Positions 45,901 through 54,852 of a stretch of DNA of 64,000 bases are shown in pieces. Source of the DNA: Amyelois transitella. Its lineage: Eukaryota > Arthropoda > Insecta > Lepidoptera > Pyralidae. Position 1 is the stretch's first letter, and each line of letters begins with the position of its first letter. The position numbers and the translations under genes are program-made. The stretch spans positions 2,120,501 to 2,184,500 of the forward strand of contig NC_083518.1 of NCBI RefSeq assembly GCF_032362555.1, given 5' to 3'. A model generated the notes under the pieces. It saw only the letters and a program-made list of their open reading frames with translations, was not told the DNA's origin and did no database searches.

Positions 45901-46560
45901 TGTCTTATGTTCGGAAAGCAGTACCAGCCGCCTGATTATTTCGAAAAGGTTTTGGAAAACGAACGCCGACAAATTCAGCAAGTAACCTTAATTCTTTAAA
46001 ATTCTTTGATATGAGGAGAAACGAAAAAAAGACAACTTTAATACTTACCTTACTAAAACCTTATTATTACTAAAACTATAAAAATTTAGGATTCATTTCT
46101 GAGGTTAATATAAATGGACTGTTTGTTTTTCCTAATAAAAAAATCATCATATAATTATATGGACGTCGTTATTACTAAACCATTACCACATCTTACCTCT
46201 TCACACTTCCTTACAATAAGGCCGCCTTTTATTCTTCCACCTGGCTTTAGTCCCGGTTGCATCCTCACTTCCTGGCGAGGAGCCCGGGGTTTGCCTTTGA
46301 ACATATATAACATATAGCATAAAGACATAATAGCTGTGCCCGCGACTTCGTCCGCGTTAAATAGTTATTTTGGGCATCATTGAAACCCTCAAGGATGAAT
46401 AATTTTCCCCGTTTTTTTTCACATTTTCCATTATTTCTTCGCTCATTATAGTTGCAGCGTGATATTATATACCTATATATATTATAGCCCAAAGCCTTCC
46501 TCGATAAATGGTTTATTCGACACAAAACATTTTTTACTACGCTTTTATTAGCTTGGGTTG

Positions 46561-46591
<31 letters not shown>

Positions 46592-49500
46592 CGGAATCTT
46601 TGAGCTTAATTTTCACTGATTTCTAAACGTCTGATCAACTTGAAACTTTGCACACGTATCAAGGACCGATGACAATGCAATATTTTGATAAGAGTTTCTC
46701 ATTATCCTTATTAAAACTGCCAGGATTAATAAATTCATTTTTAGATCCTTCGTATGAGAGTAAGAGAGACAGAGATAGCACCAGTGCCAGTAATCTCCAT
46801 ACAAGAAACCAAGAAGTTCTGACGTATAAGGAGTCCAAAAAGAGATGTAATATATTTCCATATAATGTTACTATTAACCTAAGGCTTTTTTATTTCATCG
46901 CATCGCTCCATTTAGAATTACCATTAGAAACAATAGTAGAATTAGTAGAATATTTTAAAACAATAAAAAATATATAAGTAATAAAACAAAAGTAATAAAT
47001 GAAAATTGAACAACTAAATTTACAACAATACAAGAATAAAGTTACTACCTACAGAACTTTGCGATATTTAATACGTATTTAACATATTAATGCGATTCTT
47101 GAATTAACATTATGTAACTTTTGCATATTTATAATAGCAACACTGTAATACTCGCTTGGAAAATGAGTGACAGTTTGTTTATTTATGTAAAATAAGTTTT
47201 GCAGTAAGTTTTGAATTCGATTCTAACACCTGTAAACTTTCTTTCTGTTTTTTTACCGGTGCCTGTGTATTTACCTATTTGCACTTTGTTTTGTGCTGAT
47301 AACTTGTCGTTATTTGGAGTTTGGAATCTTCCGTTGAGTCGAGCTTTGTTCTTCCGGATATTCGTGTGATTTTATCATCTGAGATTGGACTCTGACTGTG
47401 TTCACTGTGTTGTGCAGATATTTTGAGATAGGACTCCTGTAAAAAGTACCTGATTATTTGAGATAGGAGTCCCAAGTTTGTTTTTGTGAAAGACAGATTT
47501 TACTACAAAAGTGCCACGATGTCTTCAGATAAACATTGTTGCGTTCCTGGTTGTAAAGGCAGTGGAGGTATGTTTGAAATATTTTTGTTCCTGTATCAAT
47601 CTGCCTCTTAATCTTGTGGTTTGATTCCTGGCAAGGCCACAATCGAAAATTGTTATGTTTGCTGGATAGTCAAAAATATTATTAACAGTGATTTATCACT
47701 ATAAAATTCTTTTCAACTGGGTTTAACAATCATCATACATACATGCATACATATAATCACGTCTATATCCCTTGCGGGGTAGACAGAGCCAACAGTCTTG
47801 TAAAGACTGATAGGCCACCTTCAGCTATTGGGCTTTAAGATAGAATTGAGATTCAAATAGTGACAGGTTGCTAGCCCATCGCCTAAAAAAGAATCATGAT
47901 GATGAGAATATTATGAGATTTAATCCAATCAGGCCACATATAACTTTAAGAAAGTTAGTTGTGAAAACCTCCGGCGATGGGCGCATGGTTGCGAAAGTCA
48001 TTTCTAGTAAGATAGTTATACAGCGTAGTAGAAGTAGTAGGAAGTTAACACTTCTACCAAAAAATAATTGTATAAAAAAACTAAAAAACTAGGCGTTTTA
48101 TTGCTAATCAAACTAAAAAATAGAAAATAAATAATAGTTTAAAAAAAACTAAAAAACTACGCTTTATTGCTAATCAAACTAAAAAATAGAAAATAAAATT
48201 TAAAGACAAAGGAATTATAAAACAGTAGTAGCAAGTCGAACAATCGGTTATACTCAATTACCTCGGATTAAAATTATAACAAAATTAAATTTATAAACAA
48301 AACAATTTAAATCAGAGTAAAAAGCGTGGGGTGCATTTTACTTCATTTTCATAACTCTCTTGTCATAAATATATGCTAATAGAATGATTTTAATATTTAC
48401 TACATCAGGCACCCCACGCTTTTTACCTCTGATTTAAATTGTTTTGTTTATAAATTTAATTTTGTTATAATTTTAATCGGAGGTAATTGAGTATAACCGA
48501 TTGTTCGACTTGCTACTACTGTTTTATAATTCCTTTGTCTTTAAATTTTATTTTCTATTTTTTAGTTTGATTAGCAATAAAGCGTAGTTTTTTAGTTTTT
48601 TTTAAACTATTATTTTTAATTTGAACCAGTAGTTCCTGAGATAAGCGCTTTCAAACAAACAAACAAACTCTTCAGCTTTATAATATTAGTATAGATAAGG
48701 CTGCCTTTTTTCTGTCTATTTAGTCTTGAATTTTTCGGTGCAATAAAATGTTAACTTACTAAATTGAAATAATAGTATTTCAATTCCAGTGGTGAACCTT
48801 GCAAATACAAACGCTTAGACGTCCCGAACTTAACCGAAGAGGTTCGGATGACTTCGGAATACCTACCGGAGAATGTGTTTGTGGTGAACTCTTACGTGGA
48901 ATCTTCTAGAGCCATCAACTATGTCTTTAGGTTCACTTTGGCCAATGATAATTATACGAACTACGATTGTAAGTGCCACAATCCTACTAATATTATAAAT
49001 GCGAAAGTTTGTATGTCAGGATGTCAGTATGGATGTTTGTTACTCTTTCACGCAAAAACTTAACCGATTACGATGAAATATAGTATTTAGGTAGATGAAG
49101 ACCCAGAATAACATATAGGCTACTTTTTATCCTGGAGTTCCCGCGGGAATGATTCCACGCGGACGATGTCGCGGGCGGCCTCTAGTATTCTATTATTTTA
49201 TAACACTCTTTAATTTTAACTGACTTCAACAAGAAAAGGAACTTTTGTGCCGTGTGGTTTCCGGCACTTAAGAATAGAACCACTTTATATCCCATGGATG
49301 TCCTTAATGTCGACTAAAGGACAGGCTTATAAAGTCTGTCACTATTTGAATCTCAATTATATCATTAATCCAAACAGCTGATCGTGGCTTATCAGACTAT
49401 TGGCTCTCTCTACCCCGCTAGGGATATAGATGTGATTATATGTATGTATGTATGTAAGCAGTGACGTATACCACCGAGTCAGAGGCCGCAGAAAAATCAA

Positions 49501-52500
49501 CCTTTATGGAAAGGATTCTCTATGGAGAATGTATGGAGGAAAGGATAGCTGGGACTTAATAATTCTACTCTAGCATTGCATAATTTTGTTTTAGACAAAA
49601 TTATAGTATACGGAGCGACTATACACGCATATTGCTGTCTAACTGCGCTTATAGAAATCAATGTTCCTACTGAAAATATTATATTTGTGGAGCCCTTCCC
49701 GCCAGAAGACGAACGGGAGACCAGGGTATCAATATTCTGTAACCAATATGTGAGTACATTTTTTAATACGTACATATAATCACGTCTGCATCCCTTGCGG
49801 GGTAGACAAAGCTAACAGTCCTGAAAAGACAGATAGGCCACGTTCTGCTTAAAAAATGCACAATCGCGGACTTATTCCTATGACGGATTTCTCTCAGCTG
49901 TTCCAGTATGTTTGATTTTTATTTTATTTGCAGGTAGACCAAACAATTCAAGAGGTACTTACCAATCTTAACATCACAGTATACCGTTCATACTATTTCT
50001 TGGACTGGACTGTGGATGGAAACAACTTGGTCAGTCATGTGCAGTTCCTCTCGCATTTCAAGAGGATCAGCCTCCAATGTTCTGCGTTCTTCTATTATGG
50101 AAAGAAGGGCATCAATCCTCAAGCGTTTGTAGGTAAAGTATCTAACGTTTCTCACTCTTTTCTGTGTGGTTGCCTGTACTTTATTTAGAATAGAACTAAA
50201 TAAATTAGATAGACTGAGTAAGTCTCGAATTAAGCACGTGATTCGTTTTACGAGCTACTAACTCAACGATACTATATTTTATAATGAATAAATACTTTTA
50301 AAGATAAACATTCATGACCCAAGCAGTTCTCTGACGTTCGTTTCCCATCATACCCTGGCCGGGATTCGAACCCGAGACCTTCGGTGTCACAGACAAACGC
50401 ACTCCACCACCACTACGCCACTGAGGCCGCCATACCTATATACTTGATACGCGGGTGACTGTACAACTTATAAAATAAACTCGTCCGCTCTCTGTCCACA
50501 ATCAGCTATCAACAAAAGTGGTATTGCGTACAATGATGGGATTCTAATCGACCACGAGTTTCGTACTAAGAACCCTAGCGTGTACGCCGCCGGCCCGGCC
50601 ACCAGGTACTATGGGAAGTACTTCGCTGATGACAGACAACACAAGTATTATGATTCTTACGAGATCGGTGCTAAGGTATGCTATGATACACACATACGAG
50701 TACATATAATCCCGTCTATATCCGAGCTATACATACATACATAAAATCACGCCTCTTTCCCGGAGGGGTAGGCAGAGACTACCTCTTATATATCCGAGCT
50801 AATAGTCTTGAAAAGACTGAAAAGCCACGTTCAGCTATACGGCTAAGTGATGGAATTGAAATTGTGATAGGTTGCTACCCTATCGCCTAGAAGAAGAATC
50901 CCAAGTTGATTAGCCATTCCTTAGTCGCCTTAAACGACATCCACGGATAAGAAATGGTGTGGTCCTATTCTATAAGTGTCAGGAACCACACGGCACAAAA
51001 TACATATAATCGTGTCACTTTATCGGAAGGGTAGGCAGAGATTACGTAATTAAATTCGCTACGGATTGGGCATATTTCTTTTGCTTCATACATATTCAAC
51101 AATCTTTTCATGCAAGATCGTCGGTTTAGGTTAACCTTAGCATATAATTTTCCACCAAAATTTTAATGAATGCAAGTTTTTCAAGTTTTATTTATGGGGA
51201 TTCCATTAACACTCTTTGTAGATGGGTATAATTAGGGTCGTAAATTTTTATTTTGGTATATACTATCTTTTTATGTATCTATTTTAGCTTGGCGAAATAA
51301 TAAGAAACAAACTTGATCCATTATTCAAGCCAAAAGAGCATAAGAAGAGTTGTGCAAAATCTGATTATGATTGTAGCGGTTCAAGTTCAAAGAGTTCTAG
51401 TGAATCCACAGAAATACCATTGTGAGTACCTACTATTTTTACTGATTCATATGAAAATATTACCACGTTTTAATCCCTTACGGGGTAGACGGAGCGAAGA
51501 GTCTCACAAAGACTGAAAAACCACGCTCCGCTGTAGGAAAGATGGAATTGACATTCAAATAGTGACAAATTGCTAGCTTATCGCCTAAAAGAAAAAACGC
51601 AAGTTTATAAGCATATCCCTTAGTCGCCTTTTACGACATCCGTGAGAAAAGATATGAAGCGGGCGTATTCTTTAGTGCCGGGAACCACACGGCACTTGTA
51701 AAAGATAATCAAATAAAAAGAATTAATAATATTTAAAACTCTTAGTTATTATTTTAGGTAACAGCTATCCAATTAGTGAAGCCTTCCGAGTCTTATTACA
51801 TAAAAAGGGATATGTGTTTCTTTTGTTTGTTTATTTTCTAAGATAATTACTCGTTAACATCACCGTAAGCTAGCATCTTAAAAAATATATGTAACTCTCA
51901 AAAAAGCCACTCTTAAACCTATTGCGTTACACAAAAATATATCGATCCCAAGGGAAGAAGATACATCCATTGGAGACATACCCTCGCTGAAGAAGCCTGT
52001 GGTGACCTGCTGCATGCTCCCTGGCGGTCTGCAGTTCCTGGACGTGCGGTCTCCGGGCAAAAAGTGCCCGCACTATTACGTACATTCTCTGCATTACAAC
52101 GTTAGTGTTATACTCGTACGCTCTTATCATCATCGTAGGAGCAAGGAAATTCAGTCTTCGATATAGGTTTCTTTTACTATTGGCAAACTTGTGTACAGTT
52201 CATTCAGTCTGGGCTAAACAGAACGATCACCTTGATCCTTGGTCTTGTTGTCTGCTTGGTTTGTGTACTTGTTCTGTATTCCAGGACTCGCCTATATCTC
52301 TTAACATCCCTAAATAGTTATTACAACGCCTTTTCACTAGGTGGGTCAAAGTTGTACTAAGTAAAGAAAGTAGAAAGGTTTATTATCTGTCTGACACTAA
52401 ATATTTCATCACAGATGATGAGCAAATGCACACAGATGATTATAGTTGAAGTCACGTCTATATCCCTAGCGGGGTAGACAGAGCCAACAGAATTGAAAGG

Positions 52501-54233
52501 ATAAAAGGCTTCGTTCAGCTGTATGACTAAATTATGGAATTGAGATTCAAATAGTTGCTGGTTGCTAGCCCATCGCCTACAAAAAGAATACCAAGTTTAT
52601 TAGCTTTTCCCTTAGTCGCCATTTACGTCATCCATTGGAAAAATATGGAGTGATCCCGTTCTAAAGTGCTGGGAACCACACGGCACAGATGATGATGATG
52701 ATTCTTGTTATTCACAGGGATACGTATTAGAGACATACAAGAAAGGCTACTTCAAACTCCACCTGGATATGAACTTGGTGGTCGACGGCGTAACCTGTCT
52801 CAGTCCTGTTACATACTCGTTGGAGAACTTTAAGAATCTATATGGAAAACCTACCAATGTCTTGAACAATGTTTATGTGAAATTTGTTGTGAGTTATTCC
52901 TCTTTTAAACTTTTTAGGGTCTCGTTGGCAACAAAAAACGTTTATTGTTTCACTATGTTCTGGGTGCGTCTAGCAAGTCTAGCGCTTACATGTATTGGTA
53001 TACTATTCTCACTCTATGACCACTCCGTCTCGTTCCAATGGATGTCGTAAAAGGCGTATAAAGGTAATTTTATTCAAAATTTCACAGCTTTCTTATAGAT
53101 ACTGAAACAATCTTGTTTTATTTTCAGACGAAACGAATTGACGACTTTTACGATTATTTCCGTCAGCCGTGGGCGCAGTTCCTATACATAGACCATGTTG
53201 ATGAGCTGTTCGCGATGGTGAAAGAACTTAATCCAAAAGTAAGAACTGACTGTTTATAATAATTCATATATATAATCACGTCATGAAAGGCTGACAGGCC
53301 ACGTTCTGTTAGGCTTAATAATAGGATTGAGATTCAAATAGTGACAGCTTACTGGCCCATCGCGTATAAGTGGAATCCCAAGTTTATAAGCCTATCCAGT
53401 CACCATTTACGACAACTAACCTAACTGTTTATATTCTCATACTTATAAGCGAATAGTGCGATAGGCTGTGAGGGAGTTCCTTTGGTAAAAGTCGATGAGA
53501 TAGAGCGAGAGAGAGAGAGAAAAGAGACAAAAACAAACTTCTTTTATTTGCCTTCAGCAGTGTAGAGTACCTGTTAGAATACAAAATTGGCTATTCCAAT
53601 TTTTATTTTTTTACCATTTCAGAAAACAAAAGACGCCGATCCAAATGACAATCTGAACATCATAGGAGAACCAAAGGAGCCAATATTGCCACGTCCTCAG
53701 GTATGCGATTTTTAATGTTATCTTTTCTAAAAGTACTTATTTTTAACCCTAAACTTAGGTTTAGAAACTTATTTTTTACCAGAAATGTCTGTCTTCATTT
53801 CTAACTAGACTGGAGATAATTGGTTGGCACCTTGTAGTTTTTTATTACCTTTCATTTACCAACAACGAGTACAGAGATTAATTGACAATTAAATCATGAT
53901 GAAGTACGTACAAATTTGGGGTACCTACATCTAAAACTGTTCCATGCATATTTTTGTAAAAAAAAAGACTTAATTTTTAAAATAAATTATTTTCAGATCG
54001 CATCAGCAAAAAGTCGTATATTCGACAAAATCCGACCAGACTATCAGCACTCAGCCAACATCGACGCCATTATAGATTACGTATTCGAATGGATAGATCA
54101 ACACGATATCTTGCTGCCCATGTATTTGCATCCGTCGAGACGACAGCTTTTCATGGGGGACATTTATTCCCATCCGGCGTTCTATAAGAAGAGGACTAGT
54201 GTAACAAAGTTGATGGAAATGATATTGTACTGA
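32574..54233 (+). CDS. CFAP61: CFAP61 ortholog, cilia- and flagella-associated protein 61 (about 30 exons)
   Basis: Exons: 32574-32719, 33394-33528, 34106-34263, 34960-35104, 35599-35734, 36170-36333, 36916-36985, 38523-38782, 38991-39047, 39153-39217, 39493-39610, 40164-40275, 40660-40730, 41042-41218, 41738-41960, 44427-44545, 44678-44806, 45235-45429, 45846-45981, (46090-46103?), 48790-48968, 49595-49749, 49934-50132, 50506-50675, 51288-51421, 51953-52100, 52718-52888, 53128-53238, 53623-53700, 53997-54233. Phases agree throughout if the 14-nt microexon is real, giving 1,403 residues (vertebrate CFAP61 about 1,240). In algae and mammals the protein belongs to the calmodulin- and spoke-associated complex at radial spoke 3 and is needed for sperm flagella. 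In an insect, expression should be testis-restricted. No exon shows a stop or frameshift. Confidence 0.92.
33689..33793 (+). repeat. Promoter-like dispersed repeat, intact copy
   Basis: It carries a perfect CRE, TGACGTCA (33703-33710), a CCAAT box (33753-33757) and a TATA box, GTATAAATCG (33770-33776), in promoter order. It recurs in PRC1 intron 12 (28342-28447), where CRE and TATA are mutated. It is probably the promoter part of a transposable element (LTR or LINE 5' UTR) in CFAP61 intron 2, in the same sense as the gene. Confidence 0.7.
34803..34920 (+). repeat. Family A fragment, diverged 3' half
   Basis: It retains TGAATCTCAATTC, TTTTCAAGACTAATAGCC and CGCAAGGGATATAGG. It ends about 40 bp before the CFAP61 exon at 34960. 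Confidence 0.65.
35131..35222 (+). repeat. Family A fragment, internal part
   Basis: Only the middle of the element remains: AACTTGGGATTTTT, GACTAGCAACCTGTCACTAT and CCAAACAGCTGAAC. Confidence 0.65.
36052..36155 (+). repeat. Family A 3' fragment
   Basis: GCTGAACTTGGCC, ACTGTTGGCTCTGTCAACCC and GGGATATAGACGTGATTATA are retained. It ends just before the CFAP61 exon at 36170. Confidence 0.7.
36345..36463 (-). repeat. LINE 3' end (family E)
   Basis: Matches 30281-30420 in the same orientation, with a slightly better preserved TACAAAGGCGGACTTATCGC block. Confidence 0.7.
36598..36845 (-). repeat. Family A SINE-like repeat, near full length
   Basis: A minus-strand copy running from the GACGTGATA end at 36602 to the CCACACGGCA head at about 36842, in CFAP61 intron 6. 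Confidence 0.85.
37142..38316. mobile_element. TIR element with repeated GGGCGTYA motifs
   Basis: The 14-mer GGGCGTTAAATGCC lies near the right end (38290-38303) and, inverted, near the left end (about 37151-37164); outside each is a GGTA/TACC pair. Inside, close variants recur at about 37175, 37524, 37547 (GGGCGTCAATAGCC), 37566 (GGGCGCTATTATCC), 37585, 37749, 37774 (GGGCGTCATTAGCC), 37797, 38094 and 38121, in both orientations. At 37245-37370 is a CpG-rich patch with a CCAAT box, an initiator-like CTCAGTTGTG and a GTAAGT donor; an AATAAA lies near 38217. No transposase frame is seen. Exact ends and target duplication are uncertain. Confidence 0.6.
38523..41960 (+). CDS. CFAP61: CFAP61 exons 8-15: linker and second acyltransferase-like region (residues 319-679)
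   Basis: Exons 8-10 encode a Lys/Ser-rich, low-complexity linker that probably accounts for much of the extra length over vertebrate proteins. Exon 11 resumes the conserved core (YYGQPNAFMIELFGLRDGV). It joins exon 12 (HAFDLLEAAFEVMKDYDYCI) in phase, skipping an exon-like decoy at 40012-40151. Exon 14 carries IRVREAEMAD and VVGFGIVE, and exon 15 FIRTKFLLETYHIHKYH. Confidence 0.86.
38842..38940 (+). pseudogene. CFAP61: Degenerate partial copy of CFAP61 exon 8
   Basis: TCTCGACTATATCCGTTCAA then TCCCAAATGACAGACGCG and TATAATGGCCATTTTGGACA copies the middle of exon 8 (38646-38740), starting about 60 bp after that exon ends. Base changes and an in-frame stop (TGACTATGAATGA) show it is not coding. 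Confidence 0.8.
39702..39914 (+). repeat. tRNA-derived SINE (family D), 5'-truncated
   Basis: A sense copy that begins inside the tRNA-like head, keeping a B box with one change (GGTTCAAATCC). It contains TTTTTCTGATTGGCCTGGG and ends in GTCCCGTATATATTTATTTA. Confidence 0.8.
40338..40460 (+). repeat. LINE 3' end (family E), sense copy
   Basis: GACTGGAAGAGATCGCATTA, then CGCCTTTGTACCAT, then CTCTTATGGTGCAATAAAGA and a short (ATCT)n tail. This copy is in the opposite orientation to the other two. Confidence 0.75.
41452..41728 (+). repeat. Family A SINE-like repeat with internal poly-G
   Basis: Near full length, with a run of about ten G in place of the usual GGGATAGG. Its (TATG)n tail ends about 10 bp before the CFAP61 exon 15 acceptor, so an older insertion now forms part of that splice site's surroundings. 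Confidence 0.85.
42312..42548 (+). repeat. Two tandem 118-bp units (AAGATGGC / AAATGGCGGATAA)
   Basis: CAAGATGG recurs at 42313 and 42431, and each is followed by ACAAAATGGCGGATAA, CATGGGTATCAAATGAAAG-type text and AGAATACAAT. Such text is familiar from lepidopteran interspersed repeats. It lies just left of the first foldback element. Confidence 0.75.
42607..43284. mobile_element. Foldback element 1: 182-bp inverted repeats around a 314-bp core
   Basis: Arms 42607-42788 and 43103-43284 are reverse complements over 182 bp with no difference I could find. The core has no open frame. The inner ends carry CCGTGGGGCACGTC. No clear target duplication was found outside the arms. It lies in CFAP61 intron 15, so pre-mRNA crossing it can fold into a long, apparently perfect hairpin. 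Confidence 0.88.
43602..44311 (-). repeat. tRNA-derived SINE (family D), split by a MITE
   Basis: The tRNA-like head is at 44235-44310, with a perfect B box, and the 3' part is at 43602-43706. They are separated by the 475-bp element at 43707-44181. Removing that element plus one TA restores the family sequence (ACTTATATAGATA). Confidence 0.85.
43707..44181. mobile_element. Nonautonomous TA-flanked DNA transposon (Tc1/mariner-type MITE)
   Basis: Ends CAGGGTGAC...GTCACCCTG are inverted. They extend imperfectly inward (CAGGGTGACATTTAAAACAA against CAGGGTGACTTTTAATTTAA). It is flanked by TA on both sides (43705-43706, 44182-44183), and the host SINE shows which bases were duplicated. No transposase frame is present. 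Confidence 0.85.
44427..50675 (+). CDS. CFAP61: CFAP61 exons 16-24: FAD/NAD(P)-binding Rossmann-like domain (residues 680-1111)
   Basis: Exon 17 has a beta strand then glycine turn, ARIVVVGASRTALAFID (glycine about residue 746). Exon 22 has a second one, KIIVYGATIHAYC (about 943). Exon 24 has VYAAGP (about 1080-1085), placed like the final dinucleotide-binding motif of pyridine-nucleotide disulphide oxidoreductases. The GASxxA and GATxxA forms depart from GxGxxG and no redox CxxxxC is seen, so this is likely a structural or nucleotide-sensing fold, not an active enzyme. The join between exon 19 (ends phase 0) and the exon at 48790 (starts phase 2) is the weak point. Confidence 0.85.
44884..45060 (-). 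repeat. Family B retroposon 3' end
   Basis: ATACATAAAGTCACGCC, CTTTTTCCCGGGGG, CGCTTGCCACTTTCTCTGC, TTCATAACACTCTTCATGCA and GGCTCGTCGGTT correspond to other minus-strand family B copies. It lies in CFAP61 intron 17. Confidence 0.7.
45430..45647 (+). repeat. Minisatellite, four units of about 57 bp
   Basis: Each unit reads TTTTATTCACTCTTAA, TAAGTAACAAAATTGTTAG and TTTTAGTGYAGTAAACAA. It begins at the donor of the CFAP61 exon ending at 45429, so the splice site borders the first unit. Confidence 0.8.
46208..46290 (-). repeat. Family C repeat fragment
   Basis: Inverted relative to 28801-28905: CCACCTGGCTTTAGTCCCGG then TTGCATCCTCACTTCC. Confidence 0.55.
46333..46540 (-). repeat. Variant of family F repeat
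   Basis: It is the reverse complement of 60105-60374 in its main blocks: GCCCGCGACTTCGTCCGCG, ACCCTCAAGGATGAATAATT, AGTTGCAGCGTGATATTATA and CCTCGATAAATGG. A (TATG)n microsatellite follows at 46557-46590. Confidence 0.65.
47519..47567 (+). CDS. Possible first exon of a THAP-type zinc-finger gene or transposon (fragment)
   Basis: ATG with a reasonable context begins MSSDKHCCVPGCKGSG and ends at a GGAG/GTATGT donor. C-x3-C close to the N-terminus is how THAP domains begin, and these occur in P-element-type transposases and host genes. No following exon with the expected CxxH was found. It sits inside a CFAP61 intron on the same strand, preceded by about 240 bp of 5'-UTR-like sequence. Probably a transposon remnant. 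Confidence 0.35.
47741..47897 (-). repeat. Family A, 5'-truncated
   Basis: From the CATACATACATATAATCACG tail to GCCTAAAAAAGAATC. The head is missing, as expected from 5' truncation. Confidence 0.8.
48129..48615. mobile_element. Foldback element 2: about 206-bp inverted repeats around a 74-bp core
   Basis: Arms 48129-48334 and 48409-48615 are near-perfect reverse complements, with a one-base indel in GAGTAAAAAG/GAGGTAAAAAG. The inner ends carry GCGTGGGGTGC, echoing the CGTGGGGCAC inner motif of foldback 1. A further partial copy of the outer arm lies just to the left (about 48075-48128). It lies in the CFAP61 intron before the exon at 48790. Confidence 0.88.
48981..49184 (+). repeat. Family F dispersed repeat, third copy
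   Basis: It starts 12 bp after the donor of the CFAP61 exon ending at 48968 and runs from ATCCTACTAATATTATAAAT to CGCGGGCGGCCTCTAG. Confidence 0.8.
49246..49457 (+). repeat. Family A SINE-like repeat, internally shortened
   Basis: The head GTGCCGTGTGGTTTCCGGCA and the tail GATATAGATGTGATTATATG with (TATG)n are present. The TTAGGCGATGGGCTAGC segment is deleted. Confidence 0.8.
49771..49853 (-). repeat. Family A 3' fragment
   Basis: ACATATAATCACGTCTGCAT to GCCACGTTCTGCTT. It starts about 20 bp after a CFAP61 exon. Confidence 0.7.
50194..50431 (-). repeat. tRNA-derived SINE (family D)
   Basis: Head at 50351-50430 with a perfect B box (GGGATTCGAACCC on the plus strand) and body at 50205-50350. 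More diverged than the copy at 9735. Confidence 0.8.
50693..50998 (-). repeat. Family A copy carrying a nested family B insertion
   Basis: A full-length minus-strand family A copy is interrupted at 50730-50789 by a 60-bp, 5'-truncated family B piece. The B piece is flanked by a 12-bp target duplication, ATATCCGAGCTA (50718-50729 and 50790-50801). This shows B moved after A and uses retroposon-length duplications. Confidence 0.88.
51001..51140 (-). repeat. Family B retroposon 3' end
   Basis: ACATATAATCGTGTCACTTT, GGAAGGGTAGGCAGAGATTA, then TTCTTTTGCTTCATACATAT and CATGCAAGATCGTCGG. It abuts the head of the preceding family A copy. Confidence 0.65.
51288..54233 (+). CDS. CFAP61: CFAP61 C-terminal exons (residues 1112-1403)
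   Basis: The block contains a Ser/Lys-rich insert (KSSSES), then the conserved CCMLPGGLQFLDV (exon from 51953, after an AAG acceptor), VVDGVTCLS with NLYGKP, DDFYDYFRQPW, and the last exon IIDYVFEW with LLPMY near the C terminus. All exons after 52100 are phase 0. A stop (TGA) ends the frame at 54231-54233, with AATAAA 29 bp later. Confidence 0.88.
51465..51697 (-). repeat. Family A SINE-like repeat
   Basis: From TTTTAATCCCTTACGGGGTA to GGGAACCACACGGCAC, in CFAP61 intron 25. It lacks the (TATG)n end. Confidence 0.8.
52449..52687 (-). repeat. Family A SINE-like repeat
   Basis: From GTCACGTCTATATCCCTAGC to GGGAACCACACGGCAC, ending about 30 bp before the CFAP61 exon at 52718. Confidence 0.82.
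53265..53412 (-). repeat. Family A fragment
   Basis: TATATAATCACGTCATGAAA through CCCAAGTTTATAAGCCTATC. The GCGGGGTAGACAGAGCC block is deleted and the head is missing. Confidence 0.7.
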
Positions 54234-54261
54234 GCGCGGCGTCTTTACTTTTTTTTGGTTT

Positions 54262-54267
54262 AATAAA
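54262..54267 (+). terminator. CFAP61 polyadenylation signal
   Basis: AATAAA lies 29 bp after the CFAP61 stop codon, followed by a T-rich then GT-rich stretch. A short 3' UTR is implied. Confidence 0.7.
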
Positions 54268-54329
54268 GATTTTTAACGTGGATTGTTGGTTTTGATAAAT
54301 TCAGGATAAATGTTTTCGCCACTTTATAA

Positions 54330-54530
54330 TAGGACTTCTTTCTATGGATATCGTAAAAGGCGACTAGGGAAAAGGCTAATATACTTGAGATTCTTTCTCG
54401 CAGGCAATGGACTAGCAACCTATTATGTTTAATCCAATTCCATCATTAAGTTGAACGTAGCCTTTTAGTCTTTTCAAAACTGTCAGCTCTGTCTACCCCG
54501 CAAAGCATATAAACGTTATTATATATATGC
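54330..54530 (+). repeat. Family A SINE-like repeat, diverged
   Basis: CTATGGATATCGTAAAAGGC to AAACGTTATTATATATATGC. The copy is older than most, with many changes. It lies between CFAP61 and the next gene. Confidence 0.7.
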
Positions 54531-54852
54531 ATATCTAATAAATGCACCTAGGAAAGCGAACTTGGTATCCAAAGCATAATGATTGGAACCTCGACCTTTT
54601 AATAAAATACCGTTAAAACCATTATTATTTTTTATAAACACTACCTCATGGACGTCTTCTTTGCTATTCTTCTCATCTTCTTTTCAATGTCCATGACTAT
54701 TTTGATCAACGTCAAAGTCATAAAGTATTCTTGACTGAACTATTGTCAGAATCCCAATTTTCTTAAGCAGATTATTTTAGTTCTACCACAATTTTATATA
54801 AACCTACTCAGATTTTTTTATTGATCATTTTGTTTTAACTTAATTCTAAATC

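Noticed and set aside
46648-46977. 109-codon frame on the plus strand
   Set aside because: Lies in repeat-like DNA next to a TATG microsatellite; no domain or splice support.
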